64,000 bases of DNA from Cognatazoarcus halotolerans (GTDB lineage: Bacteria; Pseudomonadota; Gammaproteobacteria; Burkholderiales; Rhodocyclaceae): NCBI RefSeq assembly GCF_009800965.1, contig NZ_WUAF01000007.1, positions 62,001 through 126,000 on the forward strand, in the 5' to 3' direction. Position numbers and translations under genes: made by a program. This document shows, piece by piece, positions 38,907 to 48,346 of the stretch. Under the pieces are notes generated by a model. It ran no database searches. It saw only the letters and a list, made by a program, of their open reading frames with translations, and had not been told where the DNA came from. The stretch's first letter is position 1, and every line of letters starts with the position of its first letter.

Positions 38907-41900
38907 TCAGGCGGCAAACTCCATGAGCAGCTCCTTGGCGTTGATCGGCGTGCCGGGGCTCACGTGCACCGCCTTGACGACACCGTCACGCTCGGCGCGG
39001 ATCGCCAACTCCATCTTCATCGCCTCGAGCGTCATCAGGGTGTCGCCGCGATGCACCGTCTGACCCACCCTTGCAGCGATGCTGCTGACCATGCCCGGCA
39101 TCGGCGCGCCGACGTGGTCCGGGTTGCCCTCCTCGGCGAGCGGTCGTGCGTCCGCCCTGGCCGCGCCGCCGCGCGCCACCTTGATCACCCGTGGCTGGCC
39201 GTTGAGCTCGAAGAACAGCTTTGCGTGGCCGTCCTCGCTCTCGCCGCGGCCGAGCAGCCTGATCACCAGGCTCTTGCCGCGCTCGATCGATACCACCAGT
39301 TCTTCGCCGTCGGCCAGGCCGTTGAAGAAGGCCGGCGTGGGCAGCATCGAGACGTCGCCATAGCGCGCCGCGTGGGCCGCGTAATCCTGGAAGACCTTCG
39401 GGTACATCATCCACGATGCCAGGTCGGCGTCGCTGAGGCTGCGGCCGACCTTGCCTTCGGCCTCGCCGCGCATCTCGTCGAAGTCGGCGGGGGGCATTGA
39501 ATCGCCGGCACGGCCGGACAGCGGCGGCTGGCCGCCGAGCACTTTCTGCTGCAGCGCCTGCGGGAAGCCGTCCGGCGGAAAACCGAGTTCGCCGCGGAAC
39601 ATCTGCACCACCGATTCGGGGAAGGCGATCTCGCGCTGCGGGTCGGCGACGTCGGCCGGGGTGAGATCGTTGGTGACCATGAACAGCGCCATGTCGCCGA
39701 CCACCTTGGAGGTCGGCGTGACCTTGACGATGTCGCCGAACAGCATGTTTACCGCGGCATAGGCGTCGCAGACCTCGGCCCAGCGGTGCTCGATGCCGAC
39801 CGAGCGGGCCTGTTCGCGCAGGTTGGTGAACTGCCCGCCCGGCATCTCGTGGTGGTAGACGTCGGAACTGCCGGAACGCAGCTCCGGCTCGAAAGCGGTG
39901 TAGTAGCGACGCACCCCCTCCCAGTAGCGCGACAGCGCCTGCAGGTCGGTGACCTCGACCTGCGCGGCCCGCTCGCTGCCGGACAGTGCGGCGACGATGG
40001 AGCCGAGGTTGGGCTGCGAGGTGAAGCCGCTCAGCGCGTCGAGCGCGCCGTCCACCGCATCGACGCCGGCTTCCACCGCGGCGAGTACGCTGGCGGCGGC
40101 GATGCCGCTGGTGTCGTGGGTGTGGAAGTGCAGCGGCAGGCCGACCTCGTCGCGCAGCGCCTTGACCAGCATGCGCACCGCGCGCGGGTGGCAGACGCCG
40201 GCCATGTCCTTGATGGCGATGATGTGCGCACCGGCGCGCTCGAGTTCCTTCGCCATGTTGACGTAGTACTTGAGGTCGTATTTGGGCCGGGCCGCGTTGG
40301 TGAGGTCGCCGGTGTAGCACAGCGCCGCCTCGCACAGCGCGTCGGTTTCGAGCACGGCATCCATCGCCACGCGCATGTTGTCCACCCAGTTGAGCGAATC
40401 GAAGACGCGGAACAGGTCGATGCCGCCCTCACCGTCCGGCCCGGCTGCCGCCTGGTGCACGAAGCGGCGCACCACGTTGTCCGGGTAGCTGGTGTAGCCC
40501 ACCGCGTTGGAGGAGCGCAGCAGCATCTGCAGCAACACGTTGGGGATTGCCCGGCGCAGCCCGGCGAGCCGTGCCCAGGGATCTTCCTTGAGGAAGCGCA
40601 GCGCCACGTCGAAGGTGGCGCCACCCCAGCACTCGAGCGAGAACAGGCCGCTGCCCAGGCGCGCATAGTGCGGCGCCACCGCCAGCATGTCGCGGCTGCG
40701 CATGCGGGTGGCGAACAGCGACTGGTGGGCGTCGCGCATCGAGGTATCGGTGAGCAGCACGCCAGGCTGTTCGCGCATCCACTCGGCGAAGGCCCTCGGG
40801 CCGACGCGCTTGAGACGGTCGCGGCTGCCCGCCGGCGGCGGTGCGCTGAGGTCGCAGCTTGGCAGGCGGGCGGGCGGCGGGGTGACCTCCGGACGGCGGC
40901 GTCCCTTCATCTCGGGGTTGCCGTTGACGGTGACTTCGCCGAGGAAATCGAGCAGCCGGGTGGCACGGTCGCGGCGCTCGGAGAACTCGAACAACTCCGG
41001 CGTCTCGTCGATGAAGCGCGTGGTGCAGGCGCCCGAGACGAAGGCCGGGTGGGCGATCACGTTCTCGAGGAAAGCGAGGTTGGAGGACACCCCGCGGATG
41101 CGGAATTCGCGCAGCGCGCGATCCATGCGGCTGGCCGCCTCGGGCGCGGTGTTGCCCCAGGTGGTGACCTTGACCAGCAGCGAGTCGTAGTAGGGCGTGA
41201 TCACCGCGCCGGAGTAGGCGGTGCCGCCGTCGAGGCGCACGCCCAGGCCGGCCGCGCTGCGGTAGGCGGTGATGCGGCCGTAGTCCGGCGCGAAGCCGTT
41301 TTCGGGGTCCTCGGTGGTGACCCGGCACTGCAGGGCGTGGCCGTTGAGGCGGATCGCCTCCTGCAACGGCACCATGCTTTCCGGCGAGCCGATACGGGCG
41401 CCTTCGGTGATGCGGATCTGCGCCTTGACGATATCGATGCCGGTCACTTCCTCGGTCACCGTGTGCTCGACCTGGATGCGCGGATTGACCTCGATGAAGT
41501 AGAAGGCGCCGGTATCCACGTCCATCAGGAACTCGACCGTACCCGCGTGGGTGTAGTTTGCGGCGCGGGCGAGGCGCAGGGCCGCCTCGCAGAGTTCGCT
41601 GCGGGTCGCCTCGTCGAGGTAGGGCGCCGGCGCGCGCTCCACCACCTTCTGGTTGCGGCGCTGCACCGAACAGTCGCGTTCGAACAGGTGCACCGCACCG
41701 CCGTGCTGGTCGGCGAGGACCTGCACTTCGACGTGGCGGGCCCGCCTGACCAGCTTCTCAAGGTAGACCTCATCGTTGCCGAAGGCCGCCAGCGCTTCCC
41801 GGCGGGCGCTCTCCATGGCCGGCGCGAGCTCTTCCTCGGATTCCACCACCCGCATGCCGCGCCCACCGCCGCCCCAGCTGGCCTTGAGCATCATCGGGTA

Positions 41901-42365
41901 ACCCACCGCCGCCGCGGCCGCGCGGGCACCGTCGATGTCGTGGGGCAGCGGGCCGGTGGCCGGCACCACCGGCACCCCGGCGGATTCCGCCAGCGTGCGG
42001 GCCGAGACCTTGTTGCCGAGGCTGCGCATCACCTCGGCGGTCGGCCCGATGAAGAGGATGCCTGCGTCGGCACAGGCCTGGGCGAAATCCGGGTTCTCGG
42101 ACAGCAGGCCGTAGCCCGGGTGAATCGCATCGACCTCGGCTTCCCGGGCGATGCGGATGATGTCGGCGATGTCGAGATAGGCGCCGACCGGTTTCTTGCC
42201 CTCGCCCACCAGATAGGCTTCGTCCGCCTTGAAGCGGTGCAGCGCCAGCCGGTCCTCGCGCGAAAAGATGCCGACGGTGCGGATCTTCATCTCCGAGGCA
42301 GCCCGGAAAACGCGGATCGCGATTTCGGAGCGGTTGGCAACGAGGATGCTGTTGATTGCTTTCAT
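38907..42365 (-). CDS. pyc: pyruvate carboxylase
   Basis: 1152 residues, the full single-chain enzyme that makes oxaloacetate from pyruvate, bicarbonate and ATP. Biotin carboxylase domain (ILVANRSEIAIRVFRAA, GGGGRGMRVVE, EVNPRIQVEHTVTEE), carboxyltransferase domain (TDTSMRDAHQSLFATRMR, LECWGGATFDVALRFL) and a C-terminal biotinyl domain (LEAMKMELAIRAERDG) with biotin Lys about 1117. The ATG at 42365 follows AGGAAGAAGG. An anaplerotic role is expected. No regulator adjacent. Confidence 0.96.
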   Translation of the reverse strand: MKAINSILVANRSEIAIRVFRAASEMKIRTVGIFSREDRLALHRFKADEAYLVGEGKKPVGAYLDIADIIRIAREAEVDAIHPGYGLLSENPDFAQACADAGILFIGPTAEVMRSLGNKVSARTLAESAGVPVVPATGPLPHDIDGARAAAAAVGYPMMLKASWGGGGRGMRVVESEEELAPAMESARREALAAFGNDEVYLEKLVRRARHVEVQVLADQHGGAVHLFERDCSVQRRNQKVVERAPAPYLDEATRSELCEAALRLARAANYTHAGTVEFLMDVDTGAFYFIEVNPRIQVEHTVTEEVTGIDIVKAQIRITEGARIGSPESMVPLQEAIRLNGHALQCRVTTEDPENGFAPDYGRITAYRSAAGLGVRLDGGTAYSGAVITPYYDSLLVKVTTWGNTAPEAASRMDRALREFRIRGVSSNLAFLENVIAHPAFVSGACTTRFIDETPELFEFSERRDRATRLLDFLGEVTVNGNPEMKGRRRPEVTPPPARLPSCDLSAPPPAGSRDRLKRVGPRAFAEWMREQPGVLLTDTSMRDAHQSLFATRMRSRDMLAVAPHYARLGSGLFSLECWGGATFDVALRFLKEDPWARLAGLRRAIPNVLLQMLLRSSNAVGYTSYPDNVVRRFVHQAAAGPDGEGGIDLFRVFDSLNWVDNMRVAMDAVLETDALCEAALCYTGDLTNAARPKYDLKYYVNMAKELERAGAHIIAIKDMAGVCHPRAVRMLVKALRDEVGLPLHFHTHDTSGIAAASVLAAVEAGVDAVDGALDALSGFTSQPNLGSIVAALSGSERAAQVEVTDLQALSRYWEGVRRYYTAFEPELRSGSSDVYHHEMPGGQFTNLREQARSVGIEHRWAEVCDAYAAVNMLFGDIVKVTPTSKVVGDMALFMVTNDLTPADVADPQREIAFPESVVQMFRGELGFPPDGFPQALQQKVLGGQPPLSGRAGDSMPPADFDEMRGEAEGKVGRSLSDADLASWMMYPKVFQDYAAHAARYGDVSMLPTPAFFNGLADGEELVVSIERGKSLVIRLLGRGESEDGHAKLFFELNGQPRVIKVARGGAARADARPLAEEGNPDHVGAPMPGMVSSIAARVGQTVHRGDTLMTLEAMKMELAIRAERDGVVKAVHVSPGTPINAKELLMEFAA

Positions 42366-42816
42366 GAGCCTTCTTCCTGTGTGCTTCCATCCGGAACCGG
42401 CAGCATTGCCGGAACCCCCGTGCTGCCCGGCTTTGCTGATTGCCGGCAAGGATCCGCCGGACTGGTTCACCGTGCGGGCCAAGGGCAATGGCAAGCATGT
42501 TCCGGACCATGCCGGCACCACGGCTCGATATCGGCGCCCGATCTCTTGCTTAATGTCGGCAAAGTTTTGAAAACTCGAGATTTTTGACCGATTTTCTGTG
42601 GCGAGGCAAATCCCGGGAGCCGGAACGTCCCGACCCGACATGGATCAATTGATGCACACACTGCAGCATGAACGCCGCCTGCGCACTCGATTTGGGCGGC
42701 GAACCGTCCCGGTACGGTGTTCCGGACACCGCATCGGCACGCTTGTTCCACAGCGCTCGATATCGCTGATCCTGCCCGATCACCCGCTCATCTGCCGATA
42801 CCTGTGCAGATGAGCG
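42366..42816. other. intergenic region between pyc and the conflict island
   Basis: About 450 bases upstream of pyc and downstream of the patatin gene. It must hold the pyc promoter. The last part has a perfect 10-bp hairpin after the patatin stop. No convincing gene; short open frames on both strands lack family features. Confidence 0.4.
42786..42815 (-). terminator. hairpin at the end of the patatin operon
   Basis: Perfect inverted repeat GCTCATCTGC-N10-GCAGATGAGC starting one base after the patatin stop. There is no T-run on the minus strand, so it may act as a terminator or an mRNA 3'-end stabiliser. Confidence 0.5.
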
Positions 42817-43995
42817 CTACATTGCAAACGCGCCAATGTGATCGCGGTGCACCGCACGTTCGGCGTAGGCTTTCCCGATGGCCTGCAGGTCGGCGATGCC
42901 ATCGGTGGCGTCGAGCCGCCGAACTTGTTCGGGGTCGAGGTGTGGGAGATCCAGCGCCGCGAGCCCGGTATGGGTGAGTTCGGGGTCGTAGCGCACATAG
43001 CTGAAAAGCTTCGGGCAGGTGCTGTTCGGCTTTCCCGTCACCATCACCATGTCGCCGAACTCGCGATCGAGCGAGCCGCCGAAGCGGCAGGCGCCGAGCG
43101 TGCGGCAGGCCATGTCCCAGCCGGCGCTGGCAGCGTTCATGAGCGCGCCGGGCAGGGTGGTGGCGTAGTGGAGCAGGTTCAGATCGCCGGTGTCGAGGCC
43201 CGGCAGCACATGGGCCGCACTGCCGGTGCCGACCGAGACGATCAGCATCTCCTTTTCGCCGGTCGGCCAGTTGATCGCGTAGGGCGCGGCGGTCGCCATC
43301 TGGAAGGCCAGGAAGGCGGCGTTGTTGTAGGTGGTCACGCCGCCGTCGACGAAGATGAAGCGGTATTCGTCGGACGTGCCCTCGGCGAACACCACCACCT
43401 CGGGCGGGAAATAGGTCGGTGCCGCGGTGCTCGCGCGCAGCAGCTGCCACAGCGGCAGACGCAGGTTGCAGTCCTTGCGGTGCAGTTGGTTGTATTTGGC
43501 GAAGGGGTTGTTGCTGACCGGCCAGGGCGAGTCGGTGCTGTGGTTGCGCATCACCATCATCAGCAGGGTGCGCAGGCTCGCGCTGCCGAGCGTGGCATTG
43601 GGCTCGTTGCCCGTCGCGTGGTGCTTGAGGGCCAGGTCGAGCTCGCTGCGGATCTTCTCCGCCAGCGGCTCCTTGTCGTAGCGGTAACGCAGGCGGCGAA
43701 GGATCGAGGCCTTGTCGAACATCTCCTTGCCGCTGCCGACGTAGAAGGTCCGGATCTGGTCCATCGACATGCCCGCCGAGATGCACGCCGCGATCAGCGC
43801 GCCGGTGCTGGTGCCGCAGACAAAATCGAAGAAGTCAGCCAGCACCAGCTCGTCATCCTTGCGAACGGCGCGCAGCTCGGCTTCCAGCTTCGCGAGGATC
43901 TCGACGCTGATCAGCCCGCGGATGCCGCCGCCGTCGCAGGACAGGATCTTCTTTGGCGCTTTTTGTTGCATGCGGTCGATCAGGGCCTGGTGCAT
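42817..43995 (-). CDS. patatin-like phospholipase (CapV-like)
   Basis: 392 residues. Patatin motifs: oxyanion loop CDGGGIRGLIS, nucleophile GTSTGALIA (GxSxG) and catalytic DGG in IFVDGGVTTYNN, giving the Ser-Asp dyad. The ATG at 43995 has GGAGA; upstream in-frame starts are weaker. It lies 46 bases after the TPR protein on the same strand, so they are probably co-transcribed. Patatins of this type are membrane-degrading effectors in CBASS and related defence systems; no cyclase is present here, so the trigger would have to come from neighbouring TIR/SLOG proteins (inference). Confidence 0.88.
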   Translation of the reverse strand: MHQALIDRMQQKAPKKILSCDGGGIRGLISVEILAKLEAELRAVRKDDELVLADFFDFVCGTSTGALIAACISAGMSMDQIRTFYVGSGKEMFDKASILRRLRYRYDKEPLAEKIRSELDLALKHHATGNEPNATLGSASLRTLLMMVMRNHSTDSPWPVSNNPFAKYNQLHRKDCNLRLPLWQLLRASTAAPTYFPPEVVVFAEGTSDEYRFIFVDGGVTTYNNAAFLAFQMATAAPYAINWPTGEKEMLIVSVGTGSAAHVLPGLDTGDLNLLHYATTLPGALMNAASAGWDMACRTLGACRFGGSLDREFGDMVMVTGKPNSTCPKLFSYVRYDPELTHTGLAALDLPHLDPEQVRRLDATDGIADLQAIGKAYAERAVHRDHIGAFAM

Positions 43996-44041
43996 GGCTG
44001 TCTCCTTTGCGGGGTCTGTCATGATCGGACGGGGTACCGGC

Positions 44042-46012
44042 TCACCACAGACGGCGGGTGTCCAGCCACGACACCCGGCCGGTGCGGCGCTTGACCTCGT
44101 TGTACATGTGCTCGGTGCCGCCGGGGCCATCGCCGCCGCCGCCGTTCCACAGGCAGATGAAGTGCACCTTGTCGATGCCCCAGGCCAGCGCGGAATAGAG
44201 CAGCCACAGGTTGCAGCGCTCAAAAGGGTTGGCCTCCTCGCCGGGGCCGGTTTTCGGCAGCGGGCCAAGTTCCTCGGGCATCACCCGTGGAGGATCGGCG
44301 AAGGCCTCGCGCAGCGCGTAGTAGCGATCGCGCCACTGCGTGCCGTCGCTGGCCGGGAGCACCGAACGGTTGATGAATTCGGCCTCGCCCAGCGGCAGCA
44401 TGAGCTGCCCGCGCACGCCCCGCGCGTGACAGGCTTCGAGGAACAGGATGTCGCCACCGCTGGCGCCCTGGGTCAGCGCAAGATCCTCGGGGCCGGCGCC
44501 GAGCGCATCGAGGGTCGCGGCGATCTCCCGCGCGGCGATTGGCGTCTTGTCCGCCGGAAAGCGCGGTGTCGGGCGGTCGGGCGCATCGACCATGTGACCA
44601 CTGAAGAGGAACACCTTGCGCGGCTGGAAGGGCGGCGTGCTGCGGACGATCTCGCGTTCAAGGATCTCCTCCGCGGCGGCGGTCTCGTCAGGCCGGAAGG
44701 CAAGGTCGCGCAGCAGGCACAGGGTCTGGCAGGTCGAGTCGAGCGCGAACCAGTCGCGGTTGGCCGCCGCGACGGTGGCGCTGTATTCCTTGCGGACCGT
44801 CTCGATCGGGCTCACCAGCAGGTTCAGTTCTGCGTGACTGGCGCGCGCCCAGTAATCCTTGCGGTCACGCTCGAGCGCCGTGGCGCAGGCCCAGCGCACC
44901 CCCCCAAGCAGCTTTTCGATGGCCGCATCGTCGGTGTCGCCGCCCAGGTGTCGGCGCAGCAGCTGGAGGGTCAGCGCGTTGATGCCCGAATAATGGTGCG
45001 ACGGCTCGGCCACGAAGGCCTTGTAGTAGGGTTCGATGGCCTCGACCAGTGCCGCGTCCTCGTATGCGGCCGGCTCGCGCGACTCACCCGGCCCGGCGCC
45101 CGCCCGCCGCCAGCGGCTGATCCAGTTGTCCTTCTCGACTCGCCCGGCGAGCGCCCAGGCCTCGGGGTCGGCGGGGTAGGCCTCGGTGAGCCTGCGCACC
45201 CATTCGCGGGCCTCTTCGAAGCGGCCGAGCCGACCCAGGCACACCGCCTTCTTCTCGCACGCCGGCTTGTTGTCCGGATCGAGCCCGAGCACCGTCTCGA
45301 ACTGCTCCAGCGCAAAGTCGTAGTGCTTGAGCTTGAGCAGGGAATTGCCGGCGGTAACCCGCGCCTCGATGCGCAGCGCGAGGGTCGGGGTCTCGTCGGC
45401 GAGCACCAGAATGTTGCCCGGGCACAGCTTCTGGCGTGCCACCTCCATGCGGCTGGCCCATTCGCCGTAGGCCGCGCTGAACTCGTTGCGTTCGCTGAGC
45501 AGCAGGGTCTTCCAGTCCGGCTCGCGCAGGTGCGGCAGGAGGCTGTACACCGGGCTCACCTTGCGGCTGTGCCAGGCCTCCGAGGTCGCCGTCGCCATGC
45601 GCGTCAGGGCGGCGCGGTCGGCCTCGAGGCGGGCCGCATCAGGCGCCCCATCGACAAGGCCGTAGTGCAGCTTGCGGTCGGTATAGATGTCGAAGGGCTG
45701 GGTCGGACGCGGCCCCTGCACCAGGATCACGCCGCGCGCCCGCAGCGCATGGCGCACCCCCAGTTCATACCAGACATTGGGGTTGTCCAGGGTGAGATCG
45801 GCCACCACCAGGTCGGCCATCAGCAACTCCTGGAACATGTCGGTGCGGATGTCGCCGGCGCGTTGCTCCTGGTCGGCGCGGAACACCTCGAAGCCCGCCG
45901 CCTCGAGCGCCGGGCCGATGTATTCGCCATAGACGCGGTTGAAGTCGATCGGCTTGCCGTCGTGCCCTGGCTTGGTACCGAAGGGCATGGCGACGAAGGC
46001 GTGTGGTTTCAT
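44042..46012 (-). CDS. TPR protein with Rossmann-like N- and C-terminal domains
   Basis: 656 residues. The N-terminus (KPHAFVAMPFG, then ADLVVADLTLDNPNVWYELG and GVILVQGPRPTQPFDIY) resembles TIR-like/nucleoside deoxyribosyltransferase-like domains found in conflict proteins. The middle has TPR helices (ALEQFETVLGLDPDNKPACE; RFEEAREWVRRL). The C-terminal third has KVFLFSGHMVDAPDRP and LTQGASGGDILFLEACHARG, a SLOG-like nucleotide-binding look, ending WLDTRRLW. Family resemblance to TPR-sensor proteins is from memory. The ATG at 46012 has GGGAG. It precedes the patatin gene. Confidence 0.7.
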   Translation of the reverse strand: MKPHAFVAMPFGTKPGHDGKPIDFNRVYGEYIGPALEAAGFEVFRADQEQRAGDIRTDMFQELLMADLVVADLTLDNPNVWYELGVRHALRARGVILVQGPRPTQPFDIYTDRKLHYGLVDGAPDAARLEADRAALTRMATATSEAWHSRKVSPVYSLLPHLREPDWKTLLLSERNEFSAAYGEWASRMEVARQKLCPGNILVLADETPTLALRIEARVTAGNSLLKLKHYDFALEQFETVLGLDPDNKPACEKKAVCLGRLGRFEEAREWVRRLTEAYPADPEAWALAGRVEKDNWISRWRRAGAGPGESREPAAYEDAALVEAIEPYYKAFVAEPSHHYSGINALTLQLLRRHLGGDTDDAAIEKLLGGVRWACATALERDRKDYWARASHAELNLLVSPIETVRKEYSATVAAANRDWFALDSTCQTLCLLRDLAFRPDETAAAEEILEREIVRSTPPFQPRKVFLFSGHMVDAPDRPTPRFPADKTPIAAREIAATLDALGAGPEDLALTQGASGGDILFLEACHARGVRGQLMLPLGEAEFINRSVLPASDGTQWRDRYYALREAFADPPRVMPEELGPLPKTGPGEEANPFERCNLWLLYSALAWGIDKVHFICLWNGGGGDGPGGTEHMYNEVKRRTGRVSWLDTRRLW

Positions 46013-46147
46013 GTGCGGCGCTCCCGGTTGGTGGCGGTCGGATCTGCGGATACATCCAGCATAGACGGGATCGTCGCATCGAGCCGGCATTCGCGGTACC
46101 GGCACGCATGACGCACCGGCGACGGCCGCCGGGCGCCGCCGTCCGCC

Positions 46148-46459
46148 TCAAACCGAGCCCTGCGCCTCGATCACCAGGATGCGCGCCTCGCCACGCGGAC
46201 GGGCGACATGCTCGCAGCCGACGTCGGCGTGGAATACATCGCCGGCCTCGAGGGTGACCATCCGCTCCGCTCCGCCTTCGCGGTAGTGCATGTCGACCAT
46301 GCCGTCGAGTACCGCGAAGACCTCCTCGCCATCGTTGACATGCCACTTGTACGGCGCATCGGTCCAGTGCAGCCGGCAGCTGATCCCGTTCATGCAGGCG
46401 ATGTCGAGCGCCCCCCAGGGACGCTCCGCGACGAACGATCTGCTGCGAATGATCTTCAT
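46148..46459 (-). CDS. small cupin domain protein
   Basis: 103 residues, single cupin barrel: WHVNDGEEVFAVLDGMVDMH (H/E motif 1), GDVFHADVGCEHVARPRGEA (motif 2). Metal-binding small cupins may be enzymes, isomerases or sensors; function is unknown. It lies 135 bases upstream of the TPR protein gene in the same direction and 142 bases from the divergent SLOG-TIR gene. Membership in the defence island is unproven. Confidence 0.8.
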   Translation of the reverse strand: MKIIRSRSFVAERPWGALDIACMNGISCRLHWTDAPYKWHVNDGEEVFAVLDGMVDMHYREGGAERMVTLEAGDVFHADVGCEHVARPRGEARILVIEAQGSV

Positions 46460-46601
46460 GGCTGCATCCACCCGTAAAACCCGTTCGGGCACTCACAGTG
46501 CCGCCTCTCGTTGTCGCGGTCAATGCGTTGCTGGCGGGCTGCCCGGCAGGCTGGACGACACGCGGCACTCAGGCTTATCGTGGCCGCGGGAGGCATGAAC
46601 C

Positions 46602-47678
46602 ATGAATACCGTCGCGTCGGGCAACAAGTCCGTGCTGGTGATCGGCACCGGCTGGGCGCTGCCGGCCAAGCGCCGGGCGGCGCGGATGATCGGCATCACG
46701 CTGGCCGAGGCGGGGCTCGGGCTGGTCAGCGGAAACTCGACCGGCGTGGATCGCTGGGTGTCCGAAGCCTTCTGCGGGGAGCGCGAGAGCCGTGGCCTGC
46801 CGCTGCCCGGCGCCTTCGTGCAGGTGAGCCTCGGCGGCCTGCGCTTCTTCCGGCGCGGCGGGGCGCCGCTGCCGGGTTACCGGGCGCCGTCCGGATGCAT
46901 CGTGCGCGTCGACAGCGTCGAAGCCTGGAAGCGCGAGGCGCTGGCCCGCAGCCACGCCGCGGTGATGGTGGGCGGCGGTCGTGGCGCGCTCGAGATCGCC
47001 CGGCGCTTCATCGAGCGCGGCCGCCCGGTCTTTCCGCTGCCCTTCATGGGCGGGCTCACCGGCAACTCCGACCTCGCCTTCCGCGAGATCCTCAAGACCT
47101 GGGACAGCCATCCGGTGCCCGGCCTCTCCCGCAACCAGTTCCTGCGGCTGGCCGAGCCCTTGGTGAGCGGCACCGGCCCGCTCGCCAACCTGCTGCGCGG
47201 CACCCTCGCCGAAACCCCGGACGTGTTCGTTTCGTACCGGCGCAGCGACGCACCCGCTGCGGCCGGACGCATCGCCCACGATCTCGAGGAGCACTTTGGC
47301 CGCCAGCGGGTCTTCCTCGACATCCAGGACATCGCCCCGAGCCGTGCCTGGGACCAGTCGATCAGCGGCGCGCTGGAATGTGCCAGCGCCGGCATCGTGG
47401 TGATTGGTCGCAACTGGCTCGCCGCCGGCCCCGACGGCACGCCCCGGCTGCTGCGCGAGGACGACGTGGTGCGCGGCGAGATCCGCAGCATGCTCGAGGC
47501 GCGGAAGGCGGTCTTCCCGGTGCTCGTGGAAGGTGCGCGCCTGCCCGAGGTTGAGCAACTGCCCGAAGACCTGCGTCCCCTGCTGCGCTTTCAGGCCACG
47601 TCGATCGACAACGCCGGTTGGGAGACCACTATGGCGCGGCTGGCGCGCGAGATCGAGCGGGTCGTGGCCGACAACTGA
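46602..47678 (+). CDS. SLOG-TIR fusion protein
   Basis: 358 residues. N-terminal SLOG/LOG-type Rossmann domain (about 8-195): VLVIGTGWALPAKRR, GLGLVSGNSTGVDRWVSEAF and AVMVGGGRGALEIARRFIE with PFMGGLTGNSD. C-terminal TIR domain (about 207-358): DVFVSYRRSDAPAAAGRIA, RVFLDIQDIAPSRAWDQSI, IVVIGRNWLAAG, DDVVRGEIRSML with a candidate catalytic Glu. SLOG domains bind NAD-derived signals in Thoeris-type immunity and TIR domains make them, so one protein may produce and sense its own ligand (inference). ATG at 46602 after GGGAGG. Confidence 0.82.
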   Translation: MNTVASGNKSVLVIGTGWALPAKRRAARMIGITLAEAGLGLVSGNSTGVDRWVSEAFCGERESRGLPLPGAFVQVSLGGLRFFRRGGAPLPGYRAPSGCIVRVDSVEAWKREALARSHAAVMVGGGRGALEIARRFIERGRPVFPLPFMGGLTGNSDLAFREILKTWDSHPVPGLSRNQFLRLAEPLVSGTGPLANLLRGTLAETPDVFVSYRRSDAPAAAGRIAHDLEEHFGRQRVFLDIQDIAPSRAWDQSISGALECASAGIVVIGRNWLAAGPDGTPRLLREDDVVRGEIRSMLEARKAVFPVLVEGARLPEVEQLPEDLRPLLRFQATSIDNAGWETTMARLAREIERVVADN

Positions 47679-48346
47679 GCTCGGGCGCCCGCCGCCGTGG
47701 CCTCACAGCCTGCCGAGAACCGTACGAACTCGTCGCCGGATGGCCGCTCCGCCCGGAGACGCTCGGCGCGGATGAATATATGGCGAGCCGCGCAGGTTCT
47801 CAAAATTCGTGAAGCTCGCTCAGGAGGCATTCAGAATCCTTCTTCCTTCGCTGCCGAGACTACGCTGCGTCGCCTCTCACCGAAGGTGGAATTTCACGAC
47901 ATCTTTGCATTGGACGTGAAAGCCCGGTCTACGGCTCCGTATCGAGCGCATGGACCGTCGGTTGAAATCCATCGTGAAGGAAGACGGAGCGTTACAAGAA
48001 TCTTGAAAGTGCGCAGCGTTACCTGTGAATGTGTGCGGCAGATATCGACCCATTGCTGCCTGATGACATATTCAAGCAATTTGTCAGTTTTGGGATCAGT
48101 TAGCAGACTTCCTTGTCATTGACCTGTTTTACCGCGTCCGATAACTATGCCGTTGACCAGCGGCGACAAGCGCGCCCAAGCCAACACGTAGGCCGAGGCA
48201 AAGTTCGACCGGCAAATCGTCGCCCATATCAGCCAACACCACGGTCTGATAGTCATCAAAGCCGACGATCTGCTCTTGCCGAATTCTCGCCCGGCAGTCG
48301 GAGTTGGAACTGCCCCAAGCAGGCTGCTGGCACCTCCTAGGGCGCC
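47679..48346. other. intergenic region with decayed coding remnants
   Basis: About 670 bases, AT-richer than its surroundings. Broken frames read like old protein pieces, for example IDPLLPDDIFKQFVSFGIS at about 48044-48100 followed in another frame by ADFLVIDLFYRVR, and the fragment below. No intact gene, terminator or inverted repeats of an insertion sequence were found. Confidence 0.45.
48149..48290 (+). pseudogene. gene fragment with in-frame stop
   Basis: From an ATG at 48149 the frame reads MPLTSGDKRAQANT, then TAG, then AEAKFDRQIVAHISQHHG and LIVIKADDLLLPNSR. The uninterrupted sense on both sides of the stop suggests a degraded gene. Identity not recognised. Confidence 0.4.

Noticed and set aside
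39786-42587. 933-codon open frame opposite pyruvate carboxylase
   Set aside because: A high-GC antisense shadow of pyc; no domain and no ribosome binding site.
43769-46111. 780-codon open frame opposite the TPR and patatin genes
   Set aside because: Antisense shadow of two well-supported genes.
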